NCBI RefSeq assembly: GCF_000315915.1
Contig: NC_020185.1
Coordinates: 2,542,001-2,606,000 of the forward strand
DNA from: Henningerozyma blattae CBS 6284
Taxonomy: Eukaryota; Ascomycota; Saccharomycetes; Saccharomycetales; Saccharomycetaceae
Direction: 5' to 3'
Length of the DNA stretch: 64,000 bases
Shown here piece by piece: positions 41,069-51,123 of the stretch. Position numbers and translations under genes: made by a program. The notes under the pieces are model-generated. The model ran no database searches. It was given only the letters and a program-made list of their open reading frames with translations, and was not told where the DNA came from. Numbering within the stretch: position 1 is the first letter of the stretch; the number at the start of each line of letters is the position of its first letter.

Positions 41069-41986
41069 ATGAATTTAAATAATACAGATGCCTCTGAGCC
41101 CACTATATCTCCAGAAAATTCAATGAATTCATTGATGGAAAATAAAGATAATTTACAATTACCAATCATTATAGCTTTAGGCACAATAATAATTTCTACA
41201 ATTCTAATTAGCATTTTGGTTAAATCAGCGAAAAGTAGGTTAAATAACAAAAGTCTCTCAAATTTATCTTCTGCAAATTCAAAAGAAAAAATTTCATCAC
41301 CAACAATCATTCTTGCAGGTCCATCTGATTCTGGTAAGACTTCATTATTTAATAAGTTATCGTATGATGATTCAACCATTTTAACGGTAACATCTCAAGA
41401 ACCAAATATTGCAAATAATTTCAAATTATCCAATTCAAATAATTCCTTCACTCTAATTGATTACCCAGGTCATATTAAATTGCATTATAAATTATTAAAC
41501 AATTTAAAGAATTTCAAAAATTTAAAAGGTTTAATATTCTTAGTTGATTCTACTATCGATCCAAAAAATTTAACAGATACTGCTCAATTCCTATATGATA
41601 TTTTAGTTATTACTGAAAATACTAAATATTTTAATAACGGTGTTGATATATTATTAGCATGTAATAAATCTGAATTATTTACTTCAAGACCAGTTAAAAA
41701 AATCTTGGAAACTTTAGAGTTTGAAATTGATAAGATTATTAAAAGACAAAAGAGTTCATTAGGTTCGGCTTCAACCGTACTAGCTAGTGGAATCCAAAGA
41801 AAGGGGCGTTCTAATGAAGATGATGATGAAAATAATGATGGAACTGATTCTCCATTATTTAATGCGGTTATTGGTTCTCAAGGTTTTAAATTTTCTGCAT
41901 TGGAAGGTACATTCGATGTATTGGACGGTAGTGTTCAAAAAAACAAAACATCTAAGTGGGAGGAGTGGATTGATGAAAGATTTTAA
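41069..41986 (+). CDS. SRP102: Signal recognition particle receptor beta subunit
   Basis: A 305-residue Arf/Sar-related GTPase anchored in the ER membrane, where it holds the SRP receptor alpha subunit. A lumenal N-terminus is followed by one membrane helix (31-51). The GTPase domain has P-loop GPSDSGKTS (84-92), DYPGH (switch II, DxxG) and CNKSE (NKxD-like, typical of the family). It is longer than S. cerevisiae Srp102 (244 residues, YKL154W), mainly by a basic/acidic loop (about 230-262, with EDDDEN) near the C-terminus. In S. cerevisiae it lies on chromosome XI near APE2 and RCN1, so finding it after MYO1-YHR022C is another sign of mixed WGD tracks. Confidence 0.95.
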   Translation: MNLNNTDASEPTISPENSMNSLMENKDNLQLPIIIALGTIIISTILISILVKSAKSRLNNKSLSNLSSANSKEKISSPTIILAGPSDSGKTSLFNKLSYDDSTILTVTSQEPNIANNFKLSNSNNSFTLIDYPGHIKLHYKLLNNLKNFKNLKGLIFLVDSTIDPKNLTDTAQFLYDILVITENTKYFNNGVDILLACNKSELFTSRPVKKILETLEFEIDKIIKRQKSSLGSASTVLASGIQRKGRSNEDDDENNDGTDSPLFNAVIGSQGFKFSALEGTFDVLDGSVQKNKTSKWEEWIDERF

Positions 41987-43575
41987 ACCAACTAATTGTA
42001 AATTATTTAGTAATGATGTTTTATTGACTCATTTTACTTATTAAATTTTTTTTTTTAGATTTTTATAATTTTATACTGACATCCAATATAATTGTAGTTT
42101 TTTTTATGCGTTAAAATTTCCATTTTACAGTATAATCAGGTATTACTAGCCTAATACTATTGGCTTTTTTTGTTTTCTTTTTTAAGAATTATTTTTATTT
42201 TTAAAATTTGGGTATAATTTTGAAGTTTTTGGAAATGGTATGCTCTAGAAAAAAAATATTAACTAAACTGTAAACTGGTAAATTAACAAAAAATAATTAG
42301 GGTTTACAACTTTTAGAAACTCGTATAGCCTAATTATGCTGTTATTAATAAGTTTCTAAATCTAAATAGTAAAGAAAACTACAACAGATTTTATAAGAGC
42401 GTTATATGAATTTTAGAATCATTACTCCTTGACTTTTAGTCTGGAATAGTATAAAGCACAATCTTAGATGTTAGATATTAGAATCGCTAAAAAAATAGCT
42501 TCTTCTAAATAGGAAAAATACATATAGTAGATATATAAGACTGTGAGTCTCTATTCAAAAAGAAGTTAACTATGTTGAAAATCATGGTATTTATACATAA
42601 GTAATATAGTGAGTATTTAGGAGCAATAAGTGAACCATATTGTAATTATACAAGTTTTAAGCTATGAAGTATAATAATACAGTTCTACTTACTAAGTTTT
42701 GTATCCGTTAATCTGTTTATAACAGAGCATGTCTTTATAAGTGACTGATAACTACAAGGCTATACAAGGATAACTAAATAATAAGCTGTTTATCAAATTC
42801 ACGAGTTAAATTACATATAAATCTGCCTTCTTTTAACATAAAAATGAGCTATACCTTTATGAGCTTTTGAATGAAAAACAGACCTCATTAATACTTCTCG
42901 AAGGAAGCGTGCAGCTTTTAAACTTGCATCCTTCGCTTTTTAAGGGTTTTGGAATGGTTATTAAGTATTTAGATTGTCTTAATGAGAGCTTCAGGGTTCT
43001 AATAGATGGTATTGTTATTATCAATAATGTCATAATTCAAGAGAGTCTAACTATATGCCTAACTGAAAATATCACTAATCAAAAGATAGTAAATAATATA
43101 CAATGAAGGCCATATTGGGTAGCCATACGGTAGCAATACCATTTTATTAATGATCACAAGAAGTGTTTCGCTTGATTACTAAATTAAACTGAGTATGTGA
43201 CTTGTACTAAAGATTTGAAGTTCAATATGTGAAGGAATTCAAAAACTATTAGACTAAGATAATTACTAAACATAATATTTTTGTATAAACAATAAAATCT
43301 AGTATATATAACTCGAAAATTTAGCATCCCTTTGAATAACTGGTTGGATAAAATTATAGTCTATTGTGGGGTAAGTTGTATTTGAGAATTTCACATGCTG
43401 TGCTCGGCCGAACAGTTTCCAAGGAAAATGTTAATGGTGCAAGGGAAATGAAAAAAAAAAAGAATTAAACATTAATTTTGAAAACTATAAAAGGAGATTA
43501 ATCAAAATAGTTATGTATACCTTACACACAAAATAACGTGTTACAAAATAATAATAACAATATTATAAATAAAAT
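41987..43575. other. Intergenic SRP102/FMP52
   Basis: A 1.6-kb AT-rich region without a recognised gene; a 79-codon frame at 42867-43106 looks random. TCGGCCGAACA at 43404-43414 and a TATA box at 43486-43493 belong to the FMP52 promoter. Some of the sequence may be decayed repeat, but I could not align it to the LTR families further on. Confidence 0.5.
43486..43493 (+). promoter_or_regulatory. TATA box of FMP52
   Basis: TATAAAAG lies 90 bp before the FMP52 start, a normal yeast TATA position. TCGGCCGAACA lies 82 bp further upstream. Confidence 0.6.
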
Positions 43576-44289
43576 ATGCCTACTAAATTAAACGCTTTAA
43601 TCCTGGGAGCTACTGGGTTATGTGGTTCTGCGTTACTGAAATACACAGAACAATCTGGCCTTATCAATAAAGTATTCACCATTACTAGAAGACCTATTGA
43701 GTCAGATAAAACCGCTCAACAAATTGTAGAAAAAGATAATAGTAAATGGATTTCACATTTTCCTACTGACAAGATAGATATACTTATGACAGGTTTGGCC
43801 ACAACAAAAAAGGCAGCAGGTGGTGCACAACAGCAATATTACATAGATCATGACTTAAATATCGATTTTGCCAAGAAGGCCAAAGAAAATGGATGCAGCA
43901 CCTTCGTTGTTGTATCTTCTGCTGGGGCTAGTGCAGACTCTAGATTTTTCTATTTAAAGATGAAAGGTGAAATCGAAAGAGATCTGAAAGCCATAGATTT
44001 CGACCATTTAATCATCCTAAGACCAGGACCATTACTAGGAGAAAGACAAGAAAACTTAAAAGGTTTCGGGAACTCCACATTTACTACACTTGGTAACTGG
44101 GTCTACAGATCAAGACTACAGGCCTTAGTAGGACACCCTGTTTTTGGTGATGAGGTAGGCCAAGTCGGTGTCCACCTTGCCCTAAAAGCTTTGAAAGATA
44201 AAAGCTCCGAAAAGGTTCAAATAGTGGAAAGTAATGAAATATTATGCATTGCCGCAGAGCTAAACCAACATATTGCATCTACCAATTAG
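43576..44289 (+). CDS. FMP52: Fmp52-like NAD(P)-binding protein, mitochondrial outer membrane
   Basis: A 237-residue atypical short-chain dehydrogenase of the HTATIP2/TIP30 type. The Rossmann motif GATGLCG (11-17) is followed by the family blocks VVSSAGAS, the MKGEIERD segment and ILRPGPLLGERQ. Length and sequence fit S. cerevisiae Fmp52 (231 residues, YER004W), found in highly purified mitochondria and at the outer membrane; its reaction is not known. In S. cerevisiae it is on chromosome V, so synteny with the chromosome VIII/XI material ends here. Codon use is like its neighbours, giving no sign of transfer. It has its own TATA box 90 bp upstream. Confidence 0.95.
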   Translation: MPTKLNALILGATGLCGSALLKYTEQSGLINKVFTITRRPIESDKTAQQIVEKDNSKWISHFPTDKIDILMTGLATTKKAAGGAQQQYYIDHDLNIDFAKKAKENGCSTFVVVSSAGASADSRFFYLKMKGEIERDLKAIDFDHLIILRPGPLLGERQENLKGFGNSTFTTLGNWVYRSRLQALVGHPVFGDEVGQVGVHLALKALKDKSSEKVQIVESNEILCIAAELNQHIASTN

Positions 44290-44789
44290 TACTATATACT
44301 GCATATATATCTAACCATATATCCATTTTGTATAACAACTATGAAACCTACAATACAATTCAACTTTTGCCAACTTTCATTTCTATACTGATTCTTTACA
44401 CGCTATAAGAGGGAATATCCCTAGAAAGATTAACTGACTACCTATTTAGTATAGTTCGCTTAAACTTTTTCGTAGAGCCTATCAATTAAATATATCTACC
44501 TCTCTACGCAACATCTTCTACATTACCTCATTTTTTAATATTTTCTATTATTTTCTGACCTATTTAGCTCCCAATTTGTATTTCAACTCATCTACAACAT
44601 ATGTAGGTAATGTTCTTTGGACAATTAGTGATAAGAAGCTTAGATAAAGTCTTGTAATGACTATTTCGCTTTTTCATTAAACATTGGAGTAACCCTTTCA
44701 TTAAGGCAAGAACTTGTATTTTCTGAAACTATAATTTAGCTTAAGACAAATTATAAACTTATAAACATATGATTGTAACAAACACTGTC

Positions 44790-45130
44790 AATAAAGTAAA
44801 GAAATAAATAAGAAATGAGTTGTTTAGATAAATTATCAACGAGTCATGCAATATGATGCAGTTCTGGAATGCTGTCTCTCTACTACCTTATCAGAGTTAA
44901 ATAGTATTGATATTATCTGAGAGAAATGTGCTGCAATTCGCCCGATATATGCTTTGTTTGAGACAGCATTTAGTAGCATCTTGTATCTCTGATATTGTGA
45001 ATGCAATTAAGAATTAGTTTCTTGGTTATATATCAACACCTAAACGTTAGTCCCATTTTTACGTTTGCAGAATAGAATGATCTTCTCTATTTAGCATATC
45101 ATTATCATATGTTCAATTAAACGATTAAAT
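44790..45130. repeat. Diverged repeat related to the TGTTGG...CCAACA element at 50710
   Basis: The segment shares AAAGAAATAAATAAGAAA, GTCATGCAATATxATGC and a GCATTTxxTAGCAT...ATTGTGAA...TTAATT block in the same order with 50710-51123. About 85 bp around 44880-44965 are extra here. Ends are not clear, so boundaries are approximate. It is probably a decayed solo LTR. Confidence 0.5.
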
Positions 45131-45844
45131 GATCGCTATTCGTAATGTTAAAAGTGAAGTATATTCAAACTATTGATTAACTGTTATATCCACGAAACTT
45201 GTCAAAGAAAAATGTTGACAAAGAGAGGTTAACAAAAGAAAAGTTGGAAGGATAGAAAGATAGAGGAAAGGACCAGTGCCTTGAATTGAAGAAGACGCAG
45301 TAGTAAGTTAATAATAAAGAAAAGTAGAAATAGTAACATTGGCACAAAACAATATTATTAATGGAATATAGAATAATTTAGATAAGAGATATAAATATAA
45401 AAGATATAGAGATAATCCGAACATTACTTTGCGGTTCTTGTTCTATTGAAAGGAACTATAATTGAATGGTATAGTTGACTATAATTTGAGATGCTTATAT
45501 ATGTCTAAGTTTTTAGATGATAGGGACATCTCTTAGGGTATTAGATAAGAAAAGGTGTTATGTAAACAGTATATTTTTAACAATAGAACCTTCCTCTTAT
45601 CCGTGAGATTTGTGTTCAATATGCTTTGTATGTTAAAACAGTGTTGGAGAATTCGTGGGAATTGTATAGTGCAAGTTGATAAGCAGGATACGTACGTGCT
45701 GGAGGAATGCTCGAATACAGGTGAGTTGGTAGAAGGAATTAGTAGTACATATACCATTAGTGTGTGTATGTATTTAAATAATGAGGTTGGCTTATTAACG
45801 TTGGATTTAGGAAGTTAATTTTTGGTTCCAATTAGATAAAAATC

Positions 45845-46036
45845 TGTTGTAAATGATATTGAACATATTCTCATCTATAAGTTGCTAGCTACGAATTAAA
45901 CAACGAATATTTTCATAAGTTTGAAAACTAACTTGGTGATAAGTTAAGTAGTTATTCATTGAGTCTTTAGATAGTTACTAGTAATTTGTATTGTATACCT
46001 AAGTTGGCTTATAATGTAGACTTATAGAGGTCAACA
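45845..46036 (-). mobile_element. Solo LTR relic, family A, internally deleted
   Basis: Read on the minus strand it runs from TGTTGA (46036) to TACAACA (45845) and aligns at both ends with the elements at 49513 and 50299. The shared block is TAAGTTTGAAA...CTTGGTGATAAGTTAA on the plus strand. It is 192 bp against about 410 bp, because roughly 215 bp of the middle is missing. Confidence 0.6.
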
Positions 46037-46370
46037 AAGAAAAATTATTTATTAAGAAAGGGGATTGAGCAATAGTAACAACAGTACGAGAATATTCTGG
46101 AATTGTTAATATTAAATGTAAATTGAAAATGGGATAACACGGACAATGGTAGAAATGAAGATATTGGAGATATACACAGGAGAAAAAATATAAAAAGAGG
46201 ATTGTTTTCTTGCTTGGTGGTTTTCTTTTTTTATATTATCAACAAAATAATCACTAATCAAGTAGTTATATTAGTCATATGAGTAATGCTCTTGTATTAG
46301 CAACATTGATGTCCCATCATTTCATTTCAGGTTTGGCGTTGGGGCACGTGTTAATTTGTAGTTATAAATA
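46031..46370. repeat. Repeat family X, copy 1
   Basis: It starts CAACAAAGAAA and shares GATTGAGCAATAGTAACA, GAATT(G)TxAATATTAAA, the TTGCTTxxTGGTTTT block and a GGCACGT block with copy 2 at 46494, in the same order. Its left end abuts the family A relic. It is probably a decayed LTR of a second family; the right boundary is uncertain. Confidence 0.5.
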
Positions 46371-46493
46371 TAGTTTGTATTCAGAAATAAAGCTCTTGCG
46401 TATCGGCAGTATAGTGTTATTGATGACTTAGAGTAGCGATCTCGGATATCGATAGATTCTATTAATAATTGTATGTGCTTGTTGTTGACCTAT

Positions 46494-46830
46494 TGTTGCC
46501 AACAAAGAAAGATATTAGGTAAAAGGGAAAATATTGAGCAATAGTAACAGCAATAAGAGAGTATGCCAGAATTGTCAATATTAAACATATAATGAAGTTA
46601 AAGTGACGCAAACAAAATAGAGATGAGGATGTTAAAAGTATAAACAGAATAGATAGTATAGAGTGTAGAGAGAAGATCCTTGCTTCTTTGCTTAGTGGTT
46701 TTTTTTCTTTCTATATAAAAGAAATCTAAGAGAAGTTCACGATGAAACAAAGAAATCTTGCCCCTTTATATATGTTTTATTTTTCGTATGTAGGCACGTT
46801 GATAGTTGTAATTGGCTATTAACAATTGGA
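46494..46830. repeat. Repeat family X, copy 2
   Basis: It begins TGTTGCCAACAAAGAAAG and matches copy 1 (46031) over at least 220 bp: ATTGAGCAATAGTAACA, CCAGAATTGTCAATATTAAA, and CTTGCTTCTTTGCTTAGTGGTTTT. A possible third, weaker copy starts with TGTTGACAAAG at 45213. The region lies upstream of tRNA-Lys, the usual place for yeast Ty insertions. Confidence 0.5.
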
Positions 46831-47197
46831 CAATTACTTATCAGTTTTTATATTAATTAGGAGTGTAATTGCTGGAATATGATTATATCATTTTCTATTA
46901 AGTGGTAAAAGACTTCTATCACGTGACTTATTATTTAAAATGTGTTTTTCTTATTATATCGAAAAACACTATTTAAGAAATATATTCATTTTAGTTATAG
47001 TATTTACTACATGTGTCTAAACAAAGTGATCGTAATCGTCTTTACATCTTAAACACTGTATAACAATGTCTAACTCTCTTGAATCCCAGTAGTATGACTC
47101 GTAGTCATCGGATTACGTGATCGTTTGCTTAAAGTCTAAACTTGAGAACATTACTTTTTATTATGTAGCATATGTCTTCAACAATTTAAGAAAAACA

Positions 47198-47270
47198 GCC
47201 TTGTTGGCGCAATCGGTAGCGCGTGTGACTCTTAATCACAAGGTTAGGGGTTCGATCCCCCTACAGGGCT
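47198..47270 (+). tRNA. tRNA-Lys (CTT)
   Basis: A 73-nt tRNA without intron. The acceptor stem GCCTTGT pairs with ACAGGGC (one G-T pair), then discriminator T. The anticodon loop GACTCTTAATC gives CTT. The A box is TGGCGCAATCGG and the B box GGTTCGATCCC. A T6 terminator follows immediately (47271-47276). It matches yeast tRNA-Lys(CTT) closely from memory. TCACGTGA lies 23 bp downstream. Confidence 0.98.
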
Positions 47271-49423
47271 TTTTTGAGTACTCACAGTATGATCACGTGA
47301 TAGGTTTCAATAGCATTATTTATGAAATCTTTAATACAAATATATTTGTTTTGTTTGTTTTTTTTTCACTATTACAATTAAGATAATTTATTTAAATAAT
47401 TGTAATCTTTTCAAAAATTCTACATATATTATTGTAAAATTTTTCAGTAAAATTAAAAACAATCAAAAGAGATTATAATGGTAATATGGCTAAAGTAGTC
47501 TATTAATTATTCTTTGCTAACCTTCTATTTAAAAGATTCTAGTACCTCTCCAATATATTTCTTTTTTTTAAAATTTTTTTTAAATCCGTAGCTTCTCCTC
47601 CTTCTTAATTGTGATATCCATATCACTATACACAGTATATTTGGTTTGACAGTGGTTTCTACATATTTTTAATGTTTTGGTTTTAAAATTTTATTAAAAT
47701 TAAATAAATAATAAATACAAATAAACTTCCATACTGGGTGATTCTAGGTGTTATAAAGGAATTTTATGGTATGACTATTGCGCATAAAATATTACGTACT
47801 AAATGATATTTTTATACGACCGGCATGTCGGAACTTTATGGTATCAACTGTTCTCATAACAGTCCTCATCTAGTTAAATACTGACCAGCGGTCGAACTGT
47901 TCAAAATATTGTTGCTCATAGTTTAATTCTTAGTTAAGTAATCTGTTTGAATAATTATTATATTATTAGTATAAAAAATCTCCTTGCTTCTTTCGAAAGG
48001 GAATATATAATATATACAGGATATACAATGAACAGTTATAAACGTTTGGGATATTTTCGTGGTAATTTATACTCCAAAAAATGGACAGATCCACCATCAA
48101 CGAATTAATGGTCTGATATTAAAATAAAACCTATCACATCTTAATACCTTCTTAATATCACCACTTGGGTATTTTTAGTAGTGAGGCCAGGTATGCTTAA
48201 TTCATGTTGGATTATTAATTATATTAAGTTGTTATTAGTTGTCGTATAAGGCCACAATTACGACTAAGTTCATACTTTATTAGCTATTAACACAAAACCA
48301 CAATTATGACACATCATGCCACAGCTCTGACAATTCTAAGGTCGTACAAGAAATATGTAAAAACGGGCTCTATTTTTATTCCAAGAAATGTAGGTTGTAA
48401 AAAAACAAAACAAATATGGCTTAGTATGTAATATTTCACGCTCAACAGTTTTAATCGACTTGTACCAAAATTTAATAACGACAAGTAAAAGTTTTGACTA
48501 ATTGATATACCCTATTACTTAATTGATGATATGCTTTTGTTAGATACGTACTTAAATATTATAATATCCTAATATTAATACTTCAATTTTTCAAACAAAG
48601 GATAACATTCAACATCCAGCTCGCAAGAGTTTAGTAATATTATAATGTTTAATCTTCAAGCATAGATAAGTAAGAGCCGTATTTGTCAGATATTAAATAT
48701 AATTTCCATTATTAATATGTGGCGCAGTGATTTTTGAAGTCACGCGATGATTTTCTATTCAGATGAGATGAGATCTACAAGAATATATAAACACGAAGAT
48801 GAAAAGTTTTCACTATGACCAAGATATATAGAGAAAAGAAAGAAACGAAAAGTATCAACAAGAATGGTCTGGAAATCTGGAAACTAATATTATTATATAT
48901 TACTTATCTAGATACATTACATACTAATCAAATTATATAGTCGTTTAAGTTAAATACTTCATTGATGTTATCACTCAGGAATTAGTACAAGTAACTATCG
49001 AAGATAGAAGGTGTAATAATTACTGATAGAGAACAAGCAAAAAAAATATTACAGTATTCGTATTCAAAAATATATATATCTCACATGACTGTAAATCAAA
49101 AAAAAATTCCATGTAACAATTTTAAGCTTTGCTACTCCCAGTAGTATATCTTTTTGACTGCTAGTCTAATACAAACTGTTTATTAAACTATACAAATATA
49201 TACCTGAGCCTATGTAAGTTAAATATTATTATTATTACGTTCCGATTTGTTCACTATACACTTCCATATTTTGTATTTCGTCCTTTTTGTTTTCTGGTTC
49301 TTAAATAGAATTTATGTTCATGATTCACTTGTTAATCTACATGTTCATTCCGTCATCACATGATCCTGATTTATATACGTGACTAACGTAGCTCACACTA
49401 CGTGAGCTTCCAAAAAAAGAAAT

Positions 49424-49496
49424 TGCTTTCAACCAGAGTCGAACTGATGATCTCCACATTACTAGTGTGGCGCCTTACCAACTTGGCCATGAAAGC
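49424..49496 (-). tRNA. tRNA-Thr (AGT)
   Basis: A 73-nt tRNA on the minus strand without intron. The acceptor stem GCTTTCA pairs with TGAAAGC, then discriminator A. The anticodon loop ACTAGTAAT gives AGT. The A box is TGGCCAAGTTGG and the B box AGTTCGACTCT, with one change from the usual GGTTCGA start. A T7 run follows on the minus strand. A stack of LTR-like elements begins 16 nt upstream of its 5' end. Confidence 0.97.
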
Positions 49497-49512
49497 TGTT
49501 TTTCTTGAAGTA

Positions 49513-49926
49513 TGTTGTAAACCAACTTAGCAGTACAATACACTTAAATAGTAACTACCAAAACTTAACTTAAGAATCTTATTAACTTAACACCAGTTAA
49601 TCCTTTGAACTTACTAATATAATTGTTGTTCTTCTGAAACTAAATAACTATATAAAAGAACTATAAATTTATGCCTTAAGTCTGAAAAGCTGGCCGTTAA
49701 ATACTTTTCAAAGGTCAACGCCAGCTTTTCCATTTTACTTTAATTGGCCTGTTTATAAACTTACTTACAAGGGTAGGAGTGCACATTTTGAGTAATGCTG
49801 GCTAACTAGTAGAGATTATGCATTGAACAGATATTCACAGGTATGCAACTAGCAGTTGCTCAATGTTGTGTATAGTTTCTAGTTAGCAACTTGTAGATGA
49901 GTATAAAGTCAATCTCGTCTACAACA
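49513..49926 (+). mobile_element. Solo LTR, family A, next to tRNA-Thr
   Basis: The 414-bp element begins TGTTGTAA and ends CTACAACA, giving a 7-bp terminal inverted repeat like the sigma LTR of Ty3. A TATA box (TATATAAAAG, about 49648-49657) lies inside. It aligns with 50299-50704 over its whole length (GTTTATAAACTTACTTACAA, GTATGCAACTAGCAGTTGCT and other blocks). It starts 16 nt upstream of the tRNA 5' end, the distance known for Ty3 integration. Flanking 5-bp sequences (AAGTA and TTTTT) do not match, so no target duplication survives. Confidence 0.7.
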
Positions 49927-49930
49927 TTTT

Positions 49931-50293
49931 TGTTGTAGATAATCTCTCGACATATGCTAAGAAGAATGTTCTAGAAGATTTTGAGGTTATAAGCAATCTA
50001 GTTTTGAGGTTATAAGCAATCTAGTTTTGAGGTTAGTCTAGAAACTAGATAAAATGCTAACGTCAAAAGATTTATAAAGTCAAGTATATAAAGGTCTAGT
50101 ATTTCATACTAGATCCAAACTTATTTGTATCCTGTAGTTATTTTATAAATTAAGAGAAAAAGAACAAGTTATTAATTTAGTGCAAGTGGTACTCTAACTT
50201 TAGTTTAAGTTCTAATCACTCAAGTATAGTTCAGGTTTGTGTAACCTCTAAGCCTCATAGTAATATTAGTATTGTCCCGAGGCTAGTACAACA
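49931..50293 (+). mobile_element. Solo LTR, second type, within the tRNA-Thr stack
   Basis: The 363-bp element begins TGTTGTAG and ends TAGTACAACA. It is bounded by TTTT on the left and GTTTT on the right, a possible decayed target duplication. It has its own TATA box (TATATAAA, 50085-50092) and a 23-bp tandem repeat near the start. It does not align clearly with family A except at the ends. Confidence 0.6.
49979..50034. repeat. 23-bp tandem repeat (two full copies plus a partial)
   Basis: The unit TTTTGAGGTTATAAGCAATCTAG occurs perfectly at 49979-50001 and 50002-50024, followed by its first 10 bases at 50025-50034. It lies inside the second LTR of the stack, in the U3-like part upstream of the TATA box. 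Confidence 0.95.
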
Positions 50294-50298
50294 GTTTT

Positions 50299-50704
50299 TG
50301 TTGTTAACCACCTTAGAGTAACAATGTAATACACTGGTAAAAACTTAATGGGCAGTTAATTTAACTTATCACCAAGCTACTAACCTTTCAAACTTACGAA
50401 AGATTGTTTGTCTTTTTAGATTATATACTTCTTATAAAGTAAACTATAAATTAGGGATAAGGGGCCAAGAAGCTAGTTCTATTTATACTTTTCAGAGATC
50501 GATGACAACTTCTCAGTTTAAATAGAGTGTTTGTAAACTTACTTACAAAGGTATGATTGTTCAATTTGGATAATGCTTGCTGATTAGTATGAATTATGTA
50601 TGGATAGGATATTATCAAGTATGCAACCAGCAGTCGCTTAGACTTAGGTATAATTCATCGTCAATAGCTTGTATATGAGTATAGATTCCATACCATCTAC
50701 AACA
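50299..50704 (+). mobile_element. Solo LTR, family A, second copy
   Basis: The 406-bp element begins TGTTGTTAACCA and ends CTACAACA. It aligns along its length with 49513-49926, in the same orientation, but with many substitutions. It is separated by only 5 bp from each neighbouring element. Confidence 0.65.
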
Positions 50705-50709
50705 CTTTC

Positions 50710-51123
50710 TGTTGGTAAATGTTGTTAATAAAAAAGAAATAAATAAGAAAATAGTTATATGAGTGTAACACAAGCAAAAGATATTGATAGGCTTGGGATG
50801 TATTATAACTCCTTATATATGTGCAAAATAGAGAAGTTACCCCACTTAGTGGGGGGGGGGGGGGAGGTTTCACAAAATGAAGAAGTCATGCAATATAATG
50901 CTGTGTTGGAGTATTATCTGTTGGGAATAGCATTTGTTAGCATTCTTTATTTCATACATTGTGAAGAAGTTAATTATTAGATATATGTCAGGACTATTGT
51001 TGTAGATGCTATTAGACTTAAACTCATCCGCAGGTTATTAAATATGAGTTACGTATAAACCCAAGTTCCACTAGTTGAATACCTATTTGTTACTTATCTT
51101 TGTTTAATTCCTACTAGCCAACA
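50710..51123 (+). mobile_element. Probable solo LTR, third family, TGTTGG...CCAACA
   Basis: The 414-bp segment has a perfect 6-bp terminal inverted repeat (TGTTGG/CCAACA), as in Ty1/Ty2/Ty4-type LTRs. It begins 5 bp after the previous LTR and is related to the relic at 44790-45130. A small hairpin (CCCCACTTAGTGGGG) leads into a G14 run at 50851-50864. No target duplication is visible. Confidence 0.5.
50851..50864. repeat. G14 homopolymer
   Basis: Fourteen consecutive G inside the TGTTGG...CCAACA element, preceded by CCCCACTTA so that a short hairpin can form. It is the second G14 run of the window. Confidence 0.9.

Noticed and set aside
42867..43106. A 79-codon frame between SRP102 and FMP52
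   Set aside because: No family resemblance or promoter signal; it may be part of a decayed repeat.
45533..45818. Frames of 74 and 87 codons on opposite strands in the repeat region
   Set aside because: They overlap each other and adjoin LTR relics. Neither resembles Gag, Pol or any host protein.
47117..47386. An 89-codon frame spanning tRNA-Lys
   Set aside because: It reads through the tRNA gene and owes its openness partly to it.
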